A program made the position numbers and the translations under genes. Below, piece by piece: positions 9,722 through 19,108 of a DNA stretch of 64,000 nt. Source of the DNA: a virus; IMG/VR virus record IMGVR_UViG_3300042889_001503, positions 124,001 to 188,000 of that record. One strand, 5' to 3'. Under the pieces are notes generated by a model. The model saw only the letters and a list, made by a program, of their open reading frames with translations. It did no database searches and was not told where the DNA came from. The first letter of the stretch is position 1. Every line of letters starts with the position of its first letter.

Positions 9722-10918
9722 ATGACAGAAAGAGATTATCATATTAAAATATCACCGGAATTTATTAGTGGAGACATTTTTAAAGTTAATTATAATGCTG
9801 GAACTATAACGGGGTCAGGTATTGTTAATAAGTGTTGTATTATTCCTGCAGAAACCTTTAAAATTGATTTAGTGGGGGCATCTTACATTTATTCGTCAAT
9901 GACAGAAGTCTTGTCAGGAGGTACAAACACTACTAATATTTCGTCGGCGACAACCAAATCAGGTACTTCTTTATTAACCGGATTAACTATCCCAATTTTA
10001 TTAACAGAAACTGTGACAGACATAGGATATTATTCTGTATTTGATGGTATGGTGTTACAACAAGAAACTATGACGAATTTTATCTTTTCGGGCAATAGTT
10101 CAAACTCAAAAAGGTGTTATGTTTATAATACATCGGATATTGAGTTTAAAAAGTATTTGGAGTTTTCTACATACAAGATTGATTGGGGTGATGGGCAAGT
10201 TAGTGCGGTAACATCAACATCAATGTACCATGATTATGCTAATAATACGGCATATACAATCACTATGTCAGGTATGAGCCCTTGGGGGACAAATGTAATA
10301 ACAAAAACGGTTAACACACCATTCACGGGTGTAACAATAACAAATCCTAAAGGGGTTGCTTATTTTAAACCTGCGGGTGGTAATTGGTCAAATACGTTAT
10401 TATCGTATGATTATATATTCAGTGGAGATTCAAGTTGTGGTGCAACATTAAATGATATTAATTTATTTAACCCAATAACATCAATTCCATTTTTAATAAC
10501 GGGATATACAATGTCATCGTTAAGTGATTTAAAACAATATGGAACGACTCAATATATACCTAATCAATGGGTGACGGGTAATACTGGTACGATTGGTAAA
10601 TATTCAGGAGTAAGTTCAAATGGTTTATATACCGCCTATACAATTAATGATATTGATTACTATGATTATTCAAATGGGACAACAATTTTTGTTGTAAAAT
10701 CTTCGGGTTTAACTTCTGATATGTTAGTTTGTGAAAAAATAGTAAAAAATGATTTATTAATGAATATAATTGATGAAGCAGAAGTACAATCCAACATATT
10801 TATAGAACGAGGGAAGAACTCAGCACTTGAGAGAGTTGAAAGATTGGGTGAGGTTGACAACGTAGGTGATTTAGTCAAATACGGATATAAATTTTTTAAT
10901 GTAAATAATAGTATATAA
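9722..10918 (+). CDS. Putative tail protein with a PKD-like domain
   Basis: This 398-residue protein has a Thr/Ser/Gly-rich N-terminal half and, near residues 151-185, the pattern YKIDWGDGQ, then YHDY, then YTITMSG. That is the signature order of a PKD or Ig-like beta-sandwich (WGDG, HxY, YxVxL). Such domains usually serve as spacers or carbohydrate-contact modules in extracellular and virion proteins. The C-terminal 70 residues look more helical (IIDEAEVQSNIFIERGKNS) and may be an attachment segment. It lies between structural genes with gaps of one base on each side. Confidence 0.55.
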   Translation: MTERDYHIKISPEFISGDIFKVNYNAGTITGSGIVNKCCIIPAETFKIDLVGASYIYSSMTEVLSGGTNTTNISSATTKSGTSLLTGLTIPILLTETVTDIGYYSVFDGMVLQQETMTNFIFSGNSSNSKRCYVYNTSDIEFKKYLEFSTYKIDWGDGQVSAVTSTSMYHDYANNTAYTITMSGMSPWGTNVITKTVNTPFTGVTITNPKGVAYFKPAGGNWSNTLLSYDYIFSGDSSCGATLNDINLFNPITSIPFLITGYTMSSLSDLKQYGTTQYIPNQWVTGNTGTIGKYSGVSSNGLYTAYTINDIDYYDYSNGTTIFVVKSSGLTSDMLVCEKIVKNDLLMNIIDEAEVQSNIFIERGKNSALERVERLGEVDNVGDLVKYGYKFFNVNNSI

Positions 10919-10919
10919 T

Positions 10920-11828
10920 ATGGCTACAGGAACATATGGGACAATAAGACCGGCTGACGTAAGTCCGGAAGATGTTGAGATAATTTTAAATTATACTCCA
11001 TCAAGAGATGAAACAGATAATTTTGTTTTAACAAAATTGGATGCGAAGTCTATTTTAAGACCTTATTATAATAATGATACTACAGGTGTGAATAATGGTA
11101 TTGAGATATTAGGTGGTTTATATAATTTAAAATTACCTGCTGAACAATTTAATCAAATTGGGATTTATACGATTTTTATTAGACCTGCTCAAATAAGAAC
11201 AACAATATTAGATTGTGGTGTTTTATCGGCACTTCCTAATGTTAAAGGATTAATTTTTGATTTAAATTCTGTTCCATCTACTTATAGAAACAAATTTGTT
11301 AGTCAAGGGTTAGTTGGTTTTAGAATTGAATATCTAAATGCTGATGGGACAAAGATACCTAATTTCTTTAGAATTATTACCTCATCATTCTTTTGTGAAC
11401 CGGTTGTTCAAAACTTAACAAATTCATCTCAAAAGGCTATTAGATATCGATATACAGATAATAACACTAATTTATTGTTTTGTACATTAACACCATCTTC
11501 GGCACCAACAAATAAGCCAAACGCCACACCATATATTGGTCAACCAAATCAAAATGTTATTATAACAAATACTTTCTTTAATCCAATAACTTTGGATATT
11601 GAAATTGGAGAACACGATTTCTCAACATTGGCTATTGCTTTATATGGTAATCAAACTAAATCTATTGATGATGGTGTGTATACACTATACGATAATGCTA
11701 ATAACATATACAAACAATACAACTTATATGAGATTAGAGACCAATTTAACGAGTTATTATATGAAGTTAGACAAGACAGAGGGAATAACATAGATTTTAG
11801 TAAAAACTTTACAAATATAACCCAATAA
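10920..11828 (+). CDS. Putative tail structural protein
   Basis: This 302-residue protein is soluble, with no signal peptide. It starts with a Thr/Gly-rich segment, and near the C-terminus has the pattern IEIGEHDFSTLAIALYGNQT followed by a polar tail. Its stop codon overlaps the start of the next gene (TAATG at 11826-11830). A position between a PKD-containing tail protein and a gpI-like protein supports a baseplate or tail-fibre-connector role. The family is not recognised. Confidence 0.5.
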   Translation: MATGTYGTIRPADVSPEDVEIILNYTPSRDETDNFVLTKLDAKSILRPYYNNDTTGVNNGIEILGGLYNLKLPAEQFNQIGIYTIFIRPAQIRTTILDCGVLSALPNVKGLIFDLNSVPSTYRNKFVSQGLVGFRIEYLNADGTKIPNFFRIITSSFFCEPVVQNLTNSSQKAIRYRYTDNNTNLLFCTLTPSSAPTNKPNATPYIGQPNQNVIITNTFFNPITLDIEIGEHDFSTLAIALYGNQTKSIDDGVYTLYDNANNIYKQYNLYEIRDQFNELLYEVRQDRGNNIDFSKNFTNITQ

Positions 11829-14800
11829 TGGCAATAGAAAAATTTACGTGTCCACCACAGACAGCATCCGGTGCAGGTACATTCTCCGATAATTTAGTTG
11901 GATTCCAACTTGTTGCGGGGGGTGGATTGACGCAAGGAAATTTTGAGTTCACTAGAGGAGTTAAGGAAAAATCAAATAGAACTTTTACAACAGGAGCATT
12001 CTCAAACCCTATTAACTTAGATAGTATGGGGGTTAATAGTGTTGTTCAATCAAAGGTGATATTTGAAAACAATTTTAAAGTTTATCCTAATTTTGATTTA
12101 ACTGAAGTAACTAATTTTACATCATACGGTTCAATGGTTAAAAGAATTTCAACATCGGTTGAAATGATTATTAGTAAATTTCCGGCAGCGTTGGAGGTTA
12201 CTTTTATGGATGAAAACTATTTAACCGGAGCTACTGCGACAAACATTTCATATAATCCAATAGTTAATGAAACAAGTATTGATTTAGATATTTCAAGAAT
12301 TAGAAACCCTTTTGATATTGATTTTACTGTTAACGCAACTAGAAATTTAGAACTAAGAGAGATTCAAGTTTCTCCTTTAAGAAATATGACAAATCAATTT
12401 GCCAAATACTCCTTATATTATGGTGGTGTTGGATTTGATGTTACTCATATTGAGCCAACAACGTCATCAACTACAGGAACCCTTAGAATATACCTTAAAG
12501 GTGATGTTTTTCCGGGTCAAACTCAGACACAAGATGATTTAGTTATTAGACCAAATGATTATCAGGTTAATAGAGTTCTTAATGAGGATTTGGATGAAGT
12601 TCAACGATTTTTATTAAATAGAAATGTTGTTCCTATTTATACAGCAACTTTCCAAGTTCCAAATGAAAACGATGATGGAACTTTTTATATTCAAAATAAG
12701 TTAGTGACTTGGCCGTTATATGGTAATTGGAATTTGGATATATTAACCAATTCCTTTACAATATATTTAACAACATTAAATGAGATTAGTTTGTCTTTTG
12801 ATGGATATCAAACAAATCTTGTTTCAAGATTTTTAACAACTGATTCACTTAAAGAATTTGACACCTCTGACCAAAAAATTGAAAAAATATTACAAATTTA
12901 CGGTAGAAGTTTTGATGAAACTAAGAAATTCATTAATGGTTTAGCTTATATGAATTCGGTGAATTATAACACCGGAAACGATATTCCGTCTCAATTACTA
13001 AAAAATTTATCACAAACATTAGGTTGGGCGACAAATATGTCCCCAATTACTAACGAGGACTTTTTAGGTTCGGTATTTGGTCAAAAGAATGTTGATAAAT
13101 CCGCTTTTAGTGGTGTAGGACAGTCTCAAACGCCTGACGAGTTAAACTACCAATATTATAAGAATTTAGTTCTTAATTCCGCCTATTTGTTTAAATCAAA
13201 AGGGACTAGAAAATCCATAGAAACTTTAATGAGGTTAATTGGTGCTCCGGACGCTTTAATTGATTTTAATGAGTATGTTTGTTTAGCTGACCAAAGAATT
13301 AATATGTCAGAGTTCGACTCTCAATATGCTAAAATATCGGGTGGAACATATTCTAAAACATTACCGACATTAGAGAGTGGATATACATTCAATATACAAG
13401 GGGTTCAATATTCTGGTTTTACAACAACATCAGTTCTTCAAGAAGTTGATTTAAGTAAAGGAGATTATCCAATTAGTGATAGTGGATATCCTATGTCACC
13501 GGGTAATTCTGAAACATATTTTTATCAGATGGGTGCTGGTTGGTTTGAATCAACACCAAAACATAGGTCATTAGAACAACCGGATTTAACTAATAGTGTG
13601 TTCACAGGTTCAAATCCTAATTATCAAACAAAATTAGCTCCATTTACTTATGGGCAAGAATATTTGAATGTATATAAATCATTCCCATTTACTGATTTAG
13701 GTTATAACATAAGAACAGCCGTAGATAACAATAAAACGTGGGTTGATAGTGAAATTGGGGATAGAAATAATTTAGATGGTGGGTATAACGCATTATATAA
13801 TGTTGGGGCAGAAGGTTTAGTTATTAATGTTAAAAATATTGATTTATACTTAAACCCCTCTCAAGGATTATCTTACGATGTTTGGTATATGTCAAGACAA
13901 TACAACTTCCCAATTAATAATCAAGGTTTGGGTTATGTTGCACCAACAAGATGTAACCCTAATCCGGTATCGTCTTATCCACATAACGGTGGTGTTGACT
14001 CAACCCTTATTAATCCCCAACCAAGGAAAGAAACCTTTTTTGAGTTTGCTCAAACATTTTGGAAAAACACAATTAATGTTAGAAATAGACAATTTGCAAC
14101 AGATGGTGGAACAAGTGGATATCCAACGTTATCATCAATATATTGGAATTATTTACAATCAGAATCTTTAGCTGGAATTCCAAATGATAACTTCACATAC
14201 AAAACAATGATTGAGTATGTTGAAGGTATGGGTGATTATTGGATTAGATTAGTTGAACAAATGATTCCGGCAACTACAATTTGGAATACGGGTGTTAAAT
14301 TAGAGAATTCTATTTTTCATAGACAAAAATTTGTTTGGAGAAGACAAAGAGGGTGTGCGTTGGTACCAATTATTTGTAAACCTTGTAAATTCACGGGTAG
14401 TGTTTATCAACTTAATTGTGATGTTTGGTATACCTTATGTAATCGATATCCGGAAAATGTAATGGAATTTGATAGTTTTAGTGGTGTTTTTAGTGATGTT
14501 ATTAATCAGTGGGAAACCGATAATGGAATAGATGTTGGGTCGTGTTATAGAGACGGAACAATTGTTAGTGAATGGTTTGTTGACATAAGTATAAATGGAA
14601 CTAATATTATTCAAGATGTGTTCTTTGATGGGGTAGGATACTCAAACCCGGTTGGTTACCTTTGTAGTGATGCGATGCCTTGTGTATCTGCATGGGAAAC
14701 AGCGTTAAATAATAGTCTTTCTACTTTAATATTAATGGGGTATGATTATCGTTATGAACGTTCAGTTAATGATGAAATAGGTTCACCACCAACAAAAGTT

Positions 14801-14893
14801 AAGATATGGAACATAAATTGTTCTGTTTCTCCACTAAATACAACTATAAGTATAAATGTAGGAATAAACTTTAATATAACTTGTCCACAATAA
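11828..14893 (+). CDS. Baseplate protein, P2 gpI-like
   Basis: In this 1021-residue protein residues about 335-400 (FLTTDSLKEFDTSDQKIEKI onward) and 447-480 (NSAYLFKSKGTRKSIETLMR, then LIGAPDALIDFNEY) match the pattern of P2 gpI-type tail proteins. In those, a helical segment with a YLFKSKGT(R/K)KAI motif precedes a short domain ending in an I-G-x-P turn. The gpI family links baseplate wedges to tail fibres in contractile-tailed phages, which argues for a myovirus. The protein is much longer than P2 gpI (under 200 residues). It carries a beta-rich N-terminal third and a Cys-rich C-terminal region around residues 842-872 (CALVPIICKPCK, then LNCDVWYTLC). The adhesin gene follows after three bases, as expected for a fibre attachment protein. 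Confidence 0.65.
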   Translation: MAIEKFTCPPQTASGAGTFSDNLVGFQLVAGGGLTQGNFEFTRGVKEKSNRTFTTGAFSNPINLDSMGVNSVVQSKVIFENNFKVYPNFDLTEVTNFTSYGSMVKRISTSVEMIISKFPAALEVTFMDENYLTGATATNISYNPIVNETSIDLDISRIRNPFDIDFTVNATRNLELREIQVSPLRNMTNQFAKYSLYYGGVGFDVTHIEPTTSSTTGTLRIYLKGDVFPGQTQTQDDLVIRPNDYQVNRVLNEDLDEVQRFLLNRNVVPIYTATFQVPNENDDGTFYIQNKLVTWPLYGNWNLDILTNSFTIYLTTLNEISLSFDGYQTNLVSRFLTTDSLKEFDTSDQKIEKILQIYGRSFDETKKFINGLAYMNSVNYNTGNDIPSQLLKNLSQTLGWATNMSPITNEDFLGSVFGQKNVDKSAFSGVGQSQTPDELNYQYYKNLVLNSAYLFKSKGTRKSIETLMRLIGAPDALIDFNEYVCLADQRINMSEFDSQYAKISGGTYSKTLPTLESGYTFNIQGVQYSGFTTTSVLQEVDLSKGDYPISDSGYPMSPGNSETYFYQMGAGWFESTPKHRSLEQPDLTNSVFTGSNPNYQTKLAPFTYGQEYLNVYKSFPFTDLGYNIRTAVDNNKTWVDSEIGDRNNLDGGYNALYNVGAEGLVINVKNIDLYLNPSQGLSYDVWYMSRQYNFPINNQGLGYVAPTRCNPNPVSSYPHNGGVDSTLINPQPRKETFFEFAQTFWKNTINVRNRQFATDGGTSGYPTLSSIYWNYLQSESLAGIPNDNFTYKTMIEYVEGMGDYWIRLVEQMIPATTIWNTGVKLENSIFHRQKFVWRRQRGCALVPIICKPCKFTGSVYQLNCDVWYTLCNRYPENVMEFDSFSGVFSDVINQWETDNGIDVGSCYRDGTIVSEWFVDISINGTNIIQDVFFDGVGYSNPVGYLCSDAMPCVSAWETALNNSLSTLILMGYDYRYERSVNDEIGSPPTKVKIWNINCSVSPLNTTISINVGINFNITCPQ

Positions 14894-14896
14894 AAA

Positions 14897-17800
14897 ATGC
14901 CTTGTAATTTAACATATAACGCTAGTATAACAGGAGATTGTGCTAATACTAATTCAGGTTCGTTCACCATTGATATTATTGGTGAAGCTCCTGATTATAC
15001 CATCCAATGGTTATCACCATCGGCAACAACTATTTCATTAGGTCCAAGCGCGACAACATATAACGCAACAAGTTTATCCGCAGGAACGTATTCATTCAAC
15101 ATTATTGATAGTTGTGCTCCAACCAATACAATATTACCGGTAAATATTATTATATCTAGTGGAACCTGTGTTACAATAACATCAGCAACCAACACATTAT
15201 GTGGGTTCAATAATGGTTCTCTAATTGCGTCAACAATTAATGCGTATGATATATCAACTTTTAGTTTATATAATAATACAACAGGGTTTGTATCCTCAGG
15301 GGCATCATATTCAAACACATTTGAATTCACAACAATACCTTATGGAACTTATTATGTGATTGCTGATGACGGAGGTGGTTGTACCGGGAAGTCTGAGACT
15401 TGTATTATTAAAAATTCAACAACAATTGATTATGGTTTCTACATTGTAAACGATGCGGGATGTGCAGTTAATTCCGGAAAAATGTTTATTTCAGGATTAA
15501 CAGGTAACCCACCATATACGTATTTATGGTCTGACGGTAGTGTTGGGGATTCTATTTCTAATTTATCGACAGGGACATACTCTGTGACAGTTACAGATAA
15601 TACAGGATGTAGTATAAGTAAAAGTGGGTTTGTTGGTAAAATAGAACCCGTTGGTTTTGGTGTTGCTTATTTAACACAACCGACTTGTTTTAGTAGTGAT
15701 GGTGAAGTTAGTATAACTATAACCGGCGGTACACCACCATTTTATTACTTAGGGTCAAATGGTGTAACAAATATTACTTTTGACAGAACTGTTGTCTTTA
15801 GTGGATTGGGTGCTGGAGGATTTACAATTCAAGTTACTGATGCCGGGTTATGTACGTTTACAGCAACAGTTACTCTACAAGTTCCTATGGGGATATCTAC
15901 AGTTTCTGTTAATACAAGAAACTCAAAGTGTAATGATTCATCAGGAGCAATAGGTCCTATTCAAGTTTTTGGTGGGGTTGCTCCTTATACATTTACTTTA
16001 ACAGATTCTGACGGTAATTCAGACAGTCAAACACCATCAGATAGTGGTACTTGGATTTTTGATTTTTTATCGTCAGGAACATATTCATTAACAGTATCTG
16101 ATTCAGGTTCTGCTTTATGTGTATTTATGGGGACTTACGTCATTAATAATGATGTTGTGTATGATTTAACAGTTACCACAACCGGAACAACTTGTAACGG
16201 AAAAGATGGGTCGGTTAAATTGGAAATAACTTCAGGTGGAACTCCACCTTATTTGTATACAATTAATGGTAAATCTATATCAACTTCATTTACGTCATAC
16301 ACTTTTACTAATTTATTTTCAGGTAATTATATTGCAAATGTGACAGACGCATTGTTATGTAATCAATCATCTCCGTTTACCATTGATGGTTCAAATACTA
16401 TTGATTTTCATTTATTAAGTACTGACTCTATTAATAGTAATGGTTCGTTAACATCTTATATAACAAACGGGACACCACCGTTTACATTATATTTTGATGG
16501 AGATACTGTTGGAACTACTGTTATGGAAATAACTGATTTACCTCCGGGTGATTATGAGGTTAGAATTGTAGATAGTTCAGGGTGTTCAAAAGCGAAAAGA
16601 ATGGGTATTAGGGGAGATAAAGTCTACGAAAACCAAGTAGGTTATTCTAATGTTTGTTTAGGTGAATTAAACAAACCTATGAAAATTTACTCAGGTCCTA
16701 GACAATATTTAAATGAGGGATATGCCGAATTAATTATAGGGAATGAAAATTGTCTTTTAACTCAAACAATATTCTCAGCGTCAACAGTCATTGGTGACTG
16801 TGTTAATTCCGCAACATTCTATACAGGGTCTACATTGCAGGATTACCCTTCAGATAATTTATGGTACTCAACAATCGCATCATTGATTGAATCGTGCCCT
16901 CAAATTGGTCCGGGAAATGTTGATATTAATCCATTAACAAATGAAATAACAATCTCAACAAATTGTGAACCGGAATCGTTACATAATTCTAATGTTTTAA
17001 TTAAAATGAGAATTGATTACGATATTGAATGTGAATTTGGTTGTCTTACACCAACACCTACTCCTACAAATACTACGACAGTTACGCCTACCCAAACTCA
17101 AACACCAACTAAAACTCCGACAAATACGCCAACTCAAACACAAACACCAACTCATACTCCAAGTCAAACACCAACAATTGGGTCTATACCTCCAACTCCA
17201 ACACCAACACCAACAAATACGGCTACAGTTACGCCTACAAATACTCAAACCCCTACTCAAACTAAAACTCCTACTCAGACTCCAACTAAAACTCCGACAA
17301 ATACTCCAACTCAAACTCAAACCCCAACTCAAACAATGACAATGACTCCAACACCGTCTTCTAAGAAAACGTATTACGCTTATTTAATATGCGGAGAAAG
17401 ACCGAATAAAACTACTGTAGTTATTCAACCGGTTCCTGCGGTTCCGGGTAACGTTGTTGGTGGTGTTATTTTGGACTTTACAAATAAACTTTGTTGGGAA
17501 TTGAAAGAGATTTCTAGTGATTTAGCTCAATTAGAGAACAATTGGGGTGGAACAACTTATGATTATAATTGGTTTGACGATGTGTCGCCAACAATATATA
17601 CAGGTAGTGATGGGGTTAAACCTTGTGAAGAATGTGTTAAACTGTTAGATACTGTTATTGTTCCTGTTAAATCAAACTGTCCTACTAAATTAAGAAATTG
17701 GAGTGATTGTGCTAGGTCTAACGCAAGTGGTAATATATATATTAATGATATTTTAATCTATTCATTTGATTCAACCTTTGACGCTAATGTATTTATTAGT

Positions 17801-18469
17801 ACTTTAGGTACAAATGAGGGTGACGTTGTAAAAATTGTATTAACACCAAATGTAACTAATAGTGTGGTTACTTTAAATGTTACGTATAATGGAGCATCAG
17901 TATTTTCTCAAACAAGTAGTAATAGTGAAATTGGTTTTGTGTATACGGTTAGGTGTGATAAAAAATCAACCACTCAATACAACATTGATATCTTTTCAAC
18001 TTGTAAAAAGGGAGAACCATCAATAACATTATACAGTAACACATATACTGAAGGAAATGTTATTCCAACAGCGTATTATTCATCGTTTTGTTACCAATTT
18101 AATGACTCTCCTGAGATGAATTGGATTTTAAATTCGTTCGATGTTTCAAATGTTGTGAGTTATGAAATACTTTGTGAAGATATAGATGCTTCAGGTAGTA
18201 GTCCTGATGGATATTTCATCCATTGGTGGGTGACGGATATTGACCCGACCCAATTAAACATACCTATAAATGGTAATTGGAATAGTGGTAATGTTCAACC
18301 AACAGATTATGGTTCAGGTGATAATTTTAATGGATGGAATGGACCTTGTCCACCTTCAAATCCGGTTCATAATTATAGAATAAGAATATCGGCAACATTA
18401 TTAAATGGTAATGTTATTGATAGTAACTACTCAACATTTACTGCAGGTTGTATATACCCATTCTGTTAA
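14897..18469 (+). CDS. Receptor-binding adhesin: SprB repeats, Pro/Thr stalk, PEBP-like tip
   Basis: This 1190-residue protein has three parts. Residues about 15-600 hold some seven repeats of 75-90 residues, each with C-x-x-x-x-G near its start, then GTPPY or GNPPY, then [10 protein letters not shown] or a variant. These match SprB repeats of Bacteroidetes surface adhesins. Residues about 717-820 are a low-complexity Pro/Thr stalk. Residues about 1038-1190 look like a PEBP/YbhB domain: a YTEGNVIP segment, NDSPEMNWI, then [12 protein letters not shown] and finally [20 protein letters not shown], in the order seen in PEBP proteins. It follows the gpI-like protein and is last in the plus-strand tail operon, ending at a strong terminator. 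I infer the main host-recognition fibre. Confidence 0.7.
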   Translation: MPCNLTYNASITGDCANTNSGSFTIDIIGEAPDYTIQWLSPSATTISLGPSATTYNATSLSAGTYSFNIIDSCAPTNTILPVNIIISSGTCVTITSATNTLCGFNNGSLIASTINAYDISTFSLYNNTTGFVSSGASYSNTFEFTTIPYGTYYVIADDGGGCTGKSETCIIKNSTTIDYGFYIVNDAGCAVNSGKMFISGLTGNPPYTYLWSDGSVGDSISNLSTGTYSVTVTDNTGCSISKSGFVGKIEPVGFGVAYLTQPTCFSSDGEVSITITGGTPPFYYLGSNGVTNITFDRTVVFSGLGAGGFTIQVTDAGLCTFTATVTLQVPMGISTVSVNTRNSKCNDSSGAIGPIQVFGGVAPYTFTLTDSDGNSDSQTPSDSGTWIFDFLSSGTYSLTVSDSGSALCVFMGTYVINNDVVYDLTVTTTGTTCNGKDGSVKLEITSGGTPPYLYTINGKSISTSFTSYTFTNLFSGNYIANVTDALLCNQSSPFTIDGSNTIDFHLLSTDSINSNGSLTSYITNGTPPFTLYFDGDTVGTTVMEITDLPPGDYEVRIVDSSGCSKAKRMGIRGDKVYENQVGYSNVCLGELNKPMKIYSGPRQYLNEGYAELIIGNENCLLTQTIFSASTVIGDCVNSATFYTGSTLQDYPSDNLWYSTIASLIESCPQIGPGNVDINPLTNEITISTNCEPESLHNSNVLIKMRIDYDIECEFGCLTPTPTPTNTTTVTPTQTQTPTKTPTNTPTQTQTPTHTPSQTPTIGSIPPTPTPTPTNTATVTPTNTQTPTQTKTPTQTPTKTPTNTPTQTQTPTQTMTMTPTPSSKKTYYAYLICGERPNKTTVVIQPVPAVPGNVVGGVILDFTNKLCWELKEISSDLAQLENNWGGTTYDYNWFDDVSPTIYTGSDGVKPCEECVKLLDTVIVPVKSNCPTKLRNWSDCARSNASGNIYINDILIYSFDSTFDANVFISTLGTNEGDVVKIVLTPNVTNSVVTLNVTYNGASVFSQTSSNSEIGFVYTVRCDKKSTTQYNIDIFSTCKKGEPSITLYSNTYTEGNVIPTAYYSSFCYQFNDSPEMNWILNSFDVSNVVSYEILCEDIDASGSSPDGYFIHWWVTDIDPTQLNIPINGNWNSGNVQPTDYGSGDNFNGWNGPCPPSNPVHNYRIRISATLLNGNVIDSNYSTFTAGCIYPFC
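17046..17355 (+). repeat. Pro/Thr-coding low-complexity tract
   Basis: About 300 bases of degenerate CCNACN-type repeats encode [16 protein letters not shown]-like sequence. The tract is the stalk between the SprB part and the C-terminal part of the adhesin, with a break at [10 protein letters not shown]. Long antisense reading frames over it are by-products of the repeat. Confidence 0.85.
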
Positions 18470-18474
18470 TAAAT

Positions 18475-18504
18475 AAAAAAACCCCCTTAATTGGGGGTTT
18501 TTTT
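18475..18504. terminator. Bidirectional terminator
   Basis: A run of A, then CCCCC-TTAATT-GGGGG, then a run of T. It lies between the converging adhesin gene (stop 18469) and the RuvC-like gene (stop 18506), and works as a terminator on both strands. Confidence 0.85.
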
Positions 18505-18505
18505 A

Positions 18506-19105
18506 TTACCATAAATTTTCTTGATTCATATGACCTAAGACACAACAATAAGCGTCTGTTTGGTCGAAGTTCTCTTTTTTAAGAGTGTTGTTTCTTGTGT
18601 ATTGCCAAGTGATTTGGGGTTCTTTTTTGGCTATTAATTCCCATATGATTTGTTTTTTATCAATGTCTTTTGGTAGACCACCAAATAAAACAAACTTACC
18701 TTTATCATTTTCTTTAACTAATTCGGGGAAGGCGAACTTACGAGAGTTATATGTTGATATGAAGTCAGGAACTACCCCTAAAACGTCGTAAATTTCTTTT
18801 GTGACTAATGTGTTAAACCTTAATAAAGTTTGGACTGTATAGACGTTATTTGAGTTTAATAGAGGTTCCTCAATAATAACTTTAGTGATACCCATATCTT
18901 TGTACTCTAAAAGTTTGGTTCTAAAGATTTCACCTTTAAGAAGTAGTTCTTTTATTTTATTATCTTCCTTTGGTTTTGGTGTTGGTGATACGTGGGTTAG
19001 TTCTAATAATTCTCTACTTTGTATGTCAAATAATGCCCAACCAATAGTTTTGGTTGATACATCAAGCCCTAAAACTTTAGGGCTTTCTTTTAATGTTTTT
19101 TTCAT
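18506..19105 (-). CDS. RuvC-like Holliday junction resolvase
   Basis: This 199-residue protein has an RNase H-like fold signature of the RuvC family. VLGLDVSTKTIGWALFD carries the first acidic residue (Asp15), KVIIEEPLL carries the catalytic Glu on the next core strand, and FDQTDAYCCVLGHM carries the C-terminal Asp on a helix. The family cleaves branched DNA; in phages it resolves recombination and replication joints before packaging. It is the last gene of the minus-strand fibre cluster, with three bases between it and the 807-residue fibre gene. A resolvase transcribed with structural genes fits a late, packaging-related role. Other RNase H-fold nucleases of the RuvC clade are the main alternative. 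Confidence 0.75.
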   Translation of the reverse strand: MKKTLKESPKVLGLDVSTKTIGWALFDIQSRELLELTHVSPTPKPKEDNKIKELLLKGEIFRTKLLEYKDMGITKVIIEEPLLNSNNVYTVQTLLRFNTLVTKEIYDVLGVVPDFISTYNSRKFAFPELVKENDKGKFVLFGGLPKDIDKKQIIWELIAKKEPQITWQYTRNNTLKKENFDQTDAYCCVLGHMNQENLW

Positions 19106-19108
19106 ATG

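Noticed and set aside
16997-17339. Open frames on both strands in the Pro/Thr tract of the adhesin
   Set aside because: Low-complexity shadow of the TPTQTP codons; the adhesin frame continues through without a break.
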